From assembly GCA_005223375.1 (NCBI GenBank), contig RXOD01006143.1, forward strand, positions 1-11,131: 11,131 nt of DNA, in the 5' to 3' direction. The translations under genes and the position numbers were made by a program. The stretch comes from Amoebophrya sp. AT5.2 (Eukaryota; Sar; Dinophyceae; Syndiniales; Amoebophryaceae). Below, one piece after another: positions 8,759-11,131 of the stretch (position 1 is its first letter; each line of letters opens with the position of its first letter). Under the pieces are notes generated by a model that was not told where the DNA came from, did not search any database, and saw nothing but the letters and a program-made list of their open reading frames with translations.

Positions 8759-9353
8759 GCTGCCTTTGGCTTCGCGTCGCTTGGGTTGTCGTCGCAGCGA
8801 GCGTGAGGCACGCCGTTACAGCCGGAGAGGTCGCAGTCAAGAGTTCGCGTCGAGGTCGCGGAGAGTGCTGCAAGTGACACGACCCTACGACCACGATTTC
8901 ATTTTCTTTGCAAGACTATGTACTTCGGGCGGGGCTCGTCTGCTAGCTTAAGCGTCGCGAAGGTCTTCTAGTGGAACTATTTCCAGACTTTCTTGTTCGG
9001 CAAAGCAGTGATATAAGCGAACGAAAACTACGGCCAAAAGCCTGAGACGAAACCGAGAGGTGTGGAAAAGCGGGGACGTCGAAGTCTCGACGCGAAGTAA
9101 TGCGGGTCTCGATCCTCTTCTCTCGTCTTCGTTCGACATTTCAAGTGGGAACAGATCCTTATCATCCATCGTATACCATTTCTGCCTCCGACCGTCGGTA
9201 AGCGCTTGTCGGATGCCAAGCGGAGGAAATTCCGTCCGATCCATCGTGCGTGGAAGCGATAATGTATGCACGAGTCGCGACGCGACCATTTTCCTTCTGA
9301 ATTCTCAAGCTGAAATTCTCAAGAGGCGCAGGCGGCAATCGAATCCGCTCGCT
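8759..9353. other. Intergenic region upstream of the four-repeat gene
   Basis: The gap lies between the stop of the unidentified gene (9354) and the ATG at 8758. It should hold the 3' untranslated part of the first and the promoter and leader of the second. An AG two bases before the ATG (GGCAG|C at 8764-8759) could be a leader acceptor, but this is a guess. A minus-strand open frame of 113 codons (9289-8948) starts with ATG; its mixed third-base composition and featureless protein are unlike the neighbouring genes, so I do not call it a gene. Confidence 0.6.
9297..9323. repeat. Short imperfect tandem duplication 3' of the unidentified gene
   Basis: The plus strand has ctgaattctcaag (9297-9309) followed directly by ctgaaattctcaag (9310-9323), the same unit apart from one extra a. 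It lies about 30 bases after the stop of the neighbouring minus-strand gene, so it is in its 3' untranslated region or just beyond. It looks like a small replication slip. Confidence 0.8.
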
Positions 9354-11131
9354 TCATTGCGGCCACGGCAGGTCCTCGACGTATCGAGCGTACGGGTTTG
9401 CCACGTTTCGAAAGTCTGCGGACTGCCGGATCTTCTCCACAGACTCCACGTCGAAGGCTGTTTTCGAACCCGCCAACTCGTGCTCGTCCGGCATGACCGG
9501 GTTGAAGCCGCGCAGCTCCGATTTGTGCGAAATCGCCGGATCCGGGCACTCGTCGCCCTCGCCCACGCAGAGCTCGCCGTTTTTGATCGCGTCTGGCGCC
9601 AGGTTGAACATGGCGAGCTTGTGCTGCCGGTGCAGCCGCATCAGATCGGAAAACATGAGAAAGCAGTCGTCGCGTGTGTTCAGCTCGTACAGCAGCTTTC
9701 GGCCGAGGTTGTAGAACCGGGGCAGCCCCGGCCCGACGCCGAGCACGGCTTCGATCAAACGCGGGGACAACACCACCTGGTCGCCCATGTTGCCCGGATT
9801 CTGCATCAAAATCGAGTACCGCCAGTGCCGGTGGGAGCGGCGTCCCCGCTTCGAAACCGCCTGGCTCTCCAGAAGATTGCTCGACACCTCGACGAAGCTG
9901 TTCCGGCCGCCGCCGGGAGAAGCTGTTCCTGCTCTCCTTGCAGGCGCGGCTTTCGCCGCGGCCCAAGCCCTTCTCAACTGCTGCTGCACGGCGGCCGGCA
10001 ACCGGGCGACAGCACTATCCTGCTGGTCATCTTCGTCGGCTCCGGGGTCGTCATCCAAGTTCATCGGCGTCACGCGTCTCCCCTCACGCACCACACCGCC
10101 AGCGCTCCCGATGTCCAGCGACGACGATGCTGGTGGCGGCTCCGGCGAATAGCTCGTACTACTTGCACTGGGGTTCCCCGAACTACCGGTACTGGGGTTC
10201 CCGGCCTGGTTAGTCTGTGCCTCACCAGGCGGATCGTCCGTAATCTGTTTCCCCGTTTTAGCGTGGATTTCTTCCGCGATGTATCCATTTTTTACATGTC
10301 GCTTGATGTCTTCGTCGTTCTCCCTGTTTGCTTCATCCCCCTCGTCTTCCAGGTCTTTTAGGATGGCCTGGTCCCAGATTTTCGTCGGTGCTACCGGATC
10401 CAAGCTGCCGTCCGCCCGCTCCTGGCGCAGCTCCGCCTTGTAGCCCTGGGCCACGGTCCGCGCTAGGAAGGTTCTCCTCTCGTTTACCGGCGTTCGGCTG
10501 TCGAGCAGAATGTCCAGCGACGGCAGGACCTCGTCTTGCTTGTGCAGCTCCACGATACTGATGAGCCGCTTCTTCTTGTCCACTGGGGACGTCCACCGCG
10601 CCGAGGCCAGTTCGGTCGGAAAGTCCCCCTCGTGTGCAACCGAGAACGCCTCCGGGGTTTTCATCATCATTGCCGCAGCTTTCTTCTCTTCCTCGGCCTT
10701 TCCAGTTTCCTCGGCCGCACTGACGTCATCGCCCCGGTACGCGGCGGCCTCTTGCTCGCTCGCCGGCATGTCTTTTGCGATCACCCAGTTGCCGTTGTCG
10801 TTGTCGTAGTTCGTTGAGAACAGGGCGTATCGCGGCTCTTCCTTCCGCCGCCACACGGGCAGGCCGAACAGTTGCAGCATGTTCACCAGCTCGTAGCGGC
10901 CGCTGAAGGGCGACGACCAGTCCTTCTCGCTGGGCTGGCGCAGGCTGAAACAGTACGGCGCGTCCGTGAGGGATTCCGAAAACCCAAGCCCCTTGATGTC
11001 GGCGAACTTGGTGTAGATCGAGAGCAGGATGGGCCGCAGCGTCTCCGACCGGAGCGGAACGCGGCAGTGGCCACCGGGAGGACTGATGCCAGCGGTGGAG
11101 GCAGTAACGCTCGCAGGACCTGCTGTCGCGG
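9354..11131 (-). CDS. Unidentified large protein, C-terminal 591 residues, start beyond window
   Basis: The minus-strand frame is open from the window edge at 11131 to a TGA at 9356-9354 with no need for an intron, unlike its two neighbours. The real start lies outside. I do not recognise the family. The part nearest the edge looks globular (LRPILLSIYTKFADIKGLGF, then RYELVNMLQLFGLPVWRRK and YALFSTNYD...NGNWVIAKD). An Ala/Glu-rich linker and another ordered block follow (KKRLISIVELHKQDEVLPSLD). Then come acidic and Ser/Pro/Gly-rich stretches (LEDEGDEANRENDED; GNPSTGSSGNPSASS, coded by a 24-base repeat at 10167-10202). The last 170 residues look folded (HWRYSILMQNPGNMGDQVVL, LPRFYNLGRKLLYELNTRDD, CFLMFSDLMRLHRQHKLAMF) and end in YVEDLPWPQ. 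There is no signal peptide to assess and no clear membrane segment. It is surely coding, by length and by composition unlike random frames; its function is unknown. Confidence 0.8.
   Translation of the reverse strand, partial: ATAGPASVTASTAGISPPGGHCRVPLRSETLRPILLSIYTKFADIKGLGFSESLTDAPYCFSLRQPSEKDWSSPFSGRYELVNMLQLFGLPVWRRKEEPRYALFSTNYDNDNGNWVIAKDMPASEQEAAAYRGDDVSAAEETGKAEEEKKAAAMMMKTPEAFSVAHEGDFPTELASARWTSPVDKKKRLISIVELHKQDEVLPSLDILLDSRTPVNERRTFLARTVAQGYKAELRQERADGSLDPVAPTKIWDQAILKDLEDEGDEANRENDEDIKRHVKNGYIAEEIHAKTGKQITDDPPGEAQTNQAGNPSTGSSGNPSASSTSYSPEPPPASSSLDIGSAGGVVREGRRVTPMNLDDDPGADEDDQQDSAVARLPAAVQQQLRRAWAAAKAAPARRAGTASPGGGRNSFVEVSSNLLESQAVSKRGRRSHRHWRYSILMQNPGNMGDQVVLSPRLIEAVLGVGPGLPRFYNLGRKLLYELNTRDDCFLMFSDLMRLHRQHKLAMFNLAPDAIKNGELCVGEGDECPDPAISHKSELRGFNPVMPDEHELAGSKTAFDVESVEKIRQSADFRNVANPYARYVEDLPWPQ

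Noticed and set aside
8948..9289. Minus-strand ATG frame of 113 codons
   Set aside because: It lies in an intergenic gap, with mixed third-base composition unlike the GC-rich genes and no motif. It could be real but cannot be supported.
9060..10361. Plus-strand open frame of 433 codons
   Set aside because: It runs from the intergenic gap into the antisense of the unidentified gene; no domain and shadow-type composition.

Overview
The window looks like nuclear DNA of a flagellated protist. The evidence is three large GC-rich genes, all on the minus strand, at least two of them cut by short spliceosomal introns (about 110-261 bases, GT at the start and AG at the end). Intergenic gaps are only about 600-650 bases. 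There are no bacterial-type operons and no tRNA, rRNA, CRISPR or recognisable transposase. A unidirectional compact layout, flagellum-type protein motifs and weak 5' splice sites fit an alveolate, perhaps a dinoflagellate relative such as a syndinian. That placement is inference; no marker gene is present to settle it.

Layout in transcription order, right to left. (1) 11131-9354 is the 3' part of a long protein of unrecognised family; 591 residues are visible, with no intron and the start outside the window. (2) 9353-8759 is an intergenic gap. (3) 8758-6978 is a complete five-exon gene of about 403 residues. It has a DAW1/ODA16-like N-terminal motif followed by four SH3-like repeats of the LNG...RYEV/I...K.EN type. 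(4) 6977-6324 is a second gap. (5) 6323 to the window edge at 1 is a five-exon gene of at least 1846 residues. It encodes a degenerate WD40 propeller protein with an EF-hand-like N-terminus, most like the WDR49/WDR64 group, carrying long disordered insertions. Its 3' end lies outside the window.

The exon models were built by hand. Each exon frame runs into a stop soon after the proposed donor, and donor and acceptor phases agree at all eight junctions. In several cases the join restores a protein repeat. Both multi-exon genes have features seen in cilium/flagellum proteins, but the sequence gives no direct evidence that the three products work together.

The points most worth a second look are these. 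The four-repeat protein has introns at the same place in repeats 1 and 3, which suggests a duplicated two-repeat cassette. A DAW1-like leader is joined to SH3-like repeats instead of a propeller. An intron carries a 20-base perfect direct repeat at a 142-base period. Three consecutive introns end in the same CCACCAG while donor sites vary widely.
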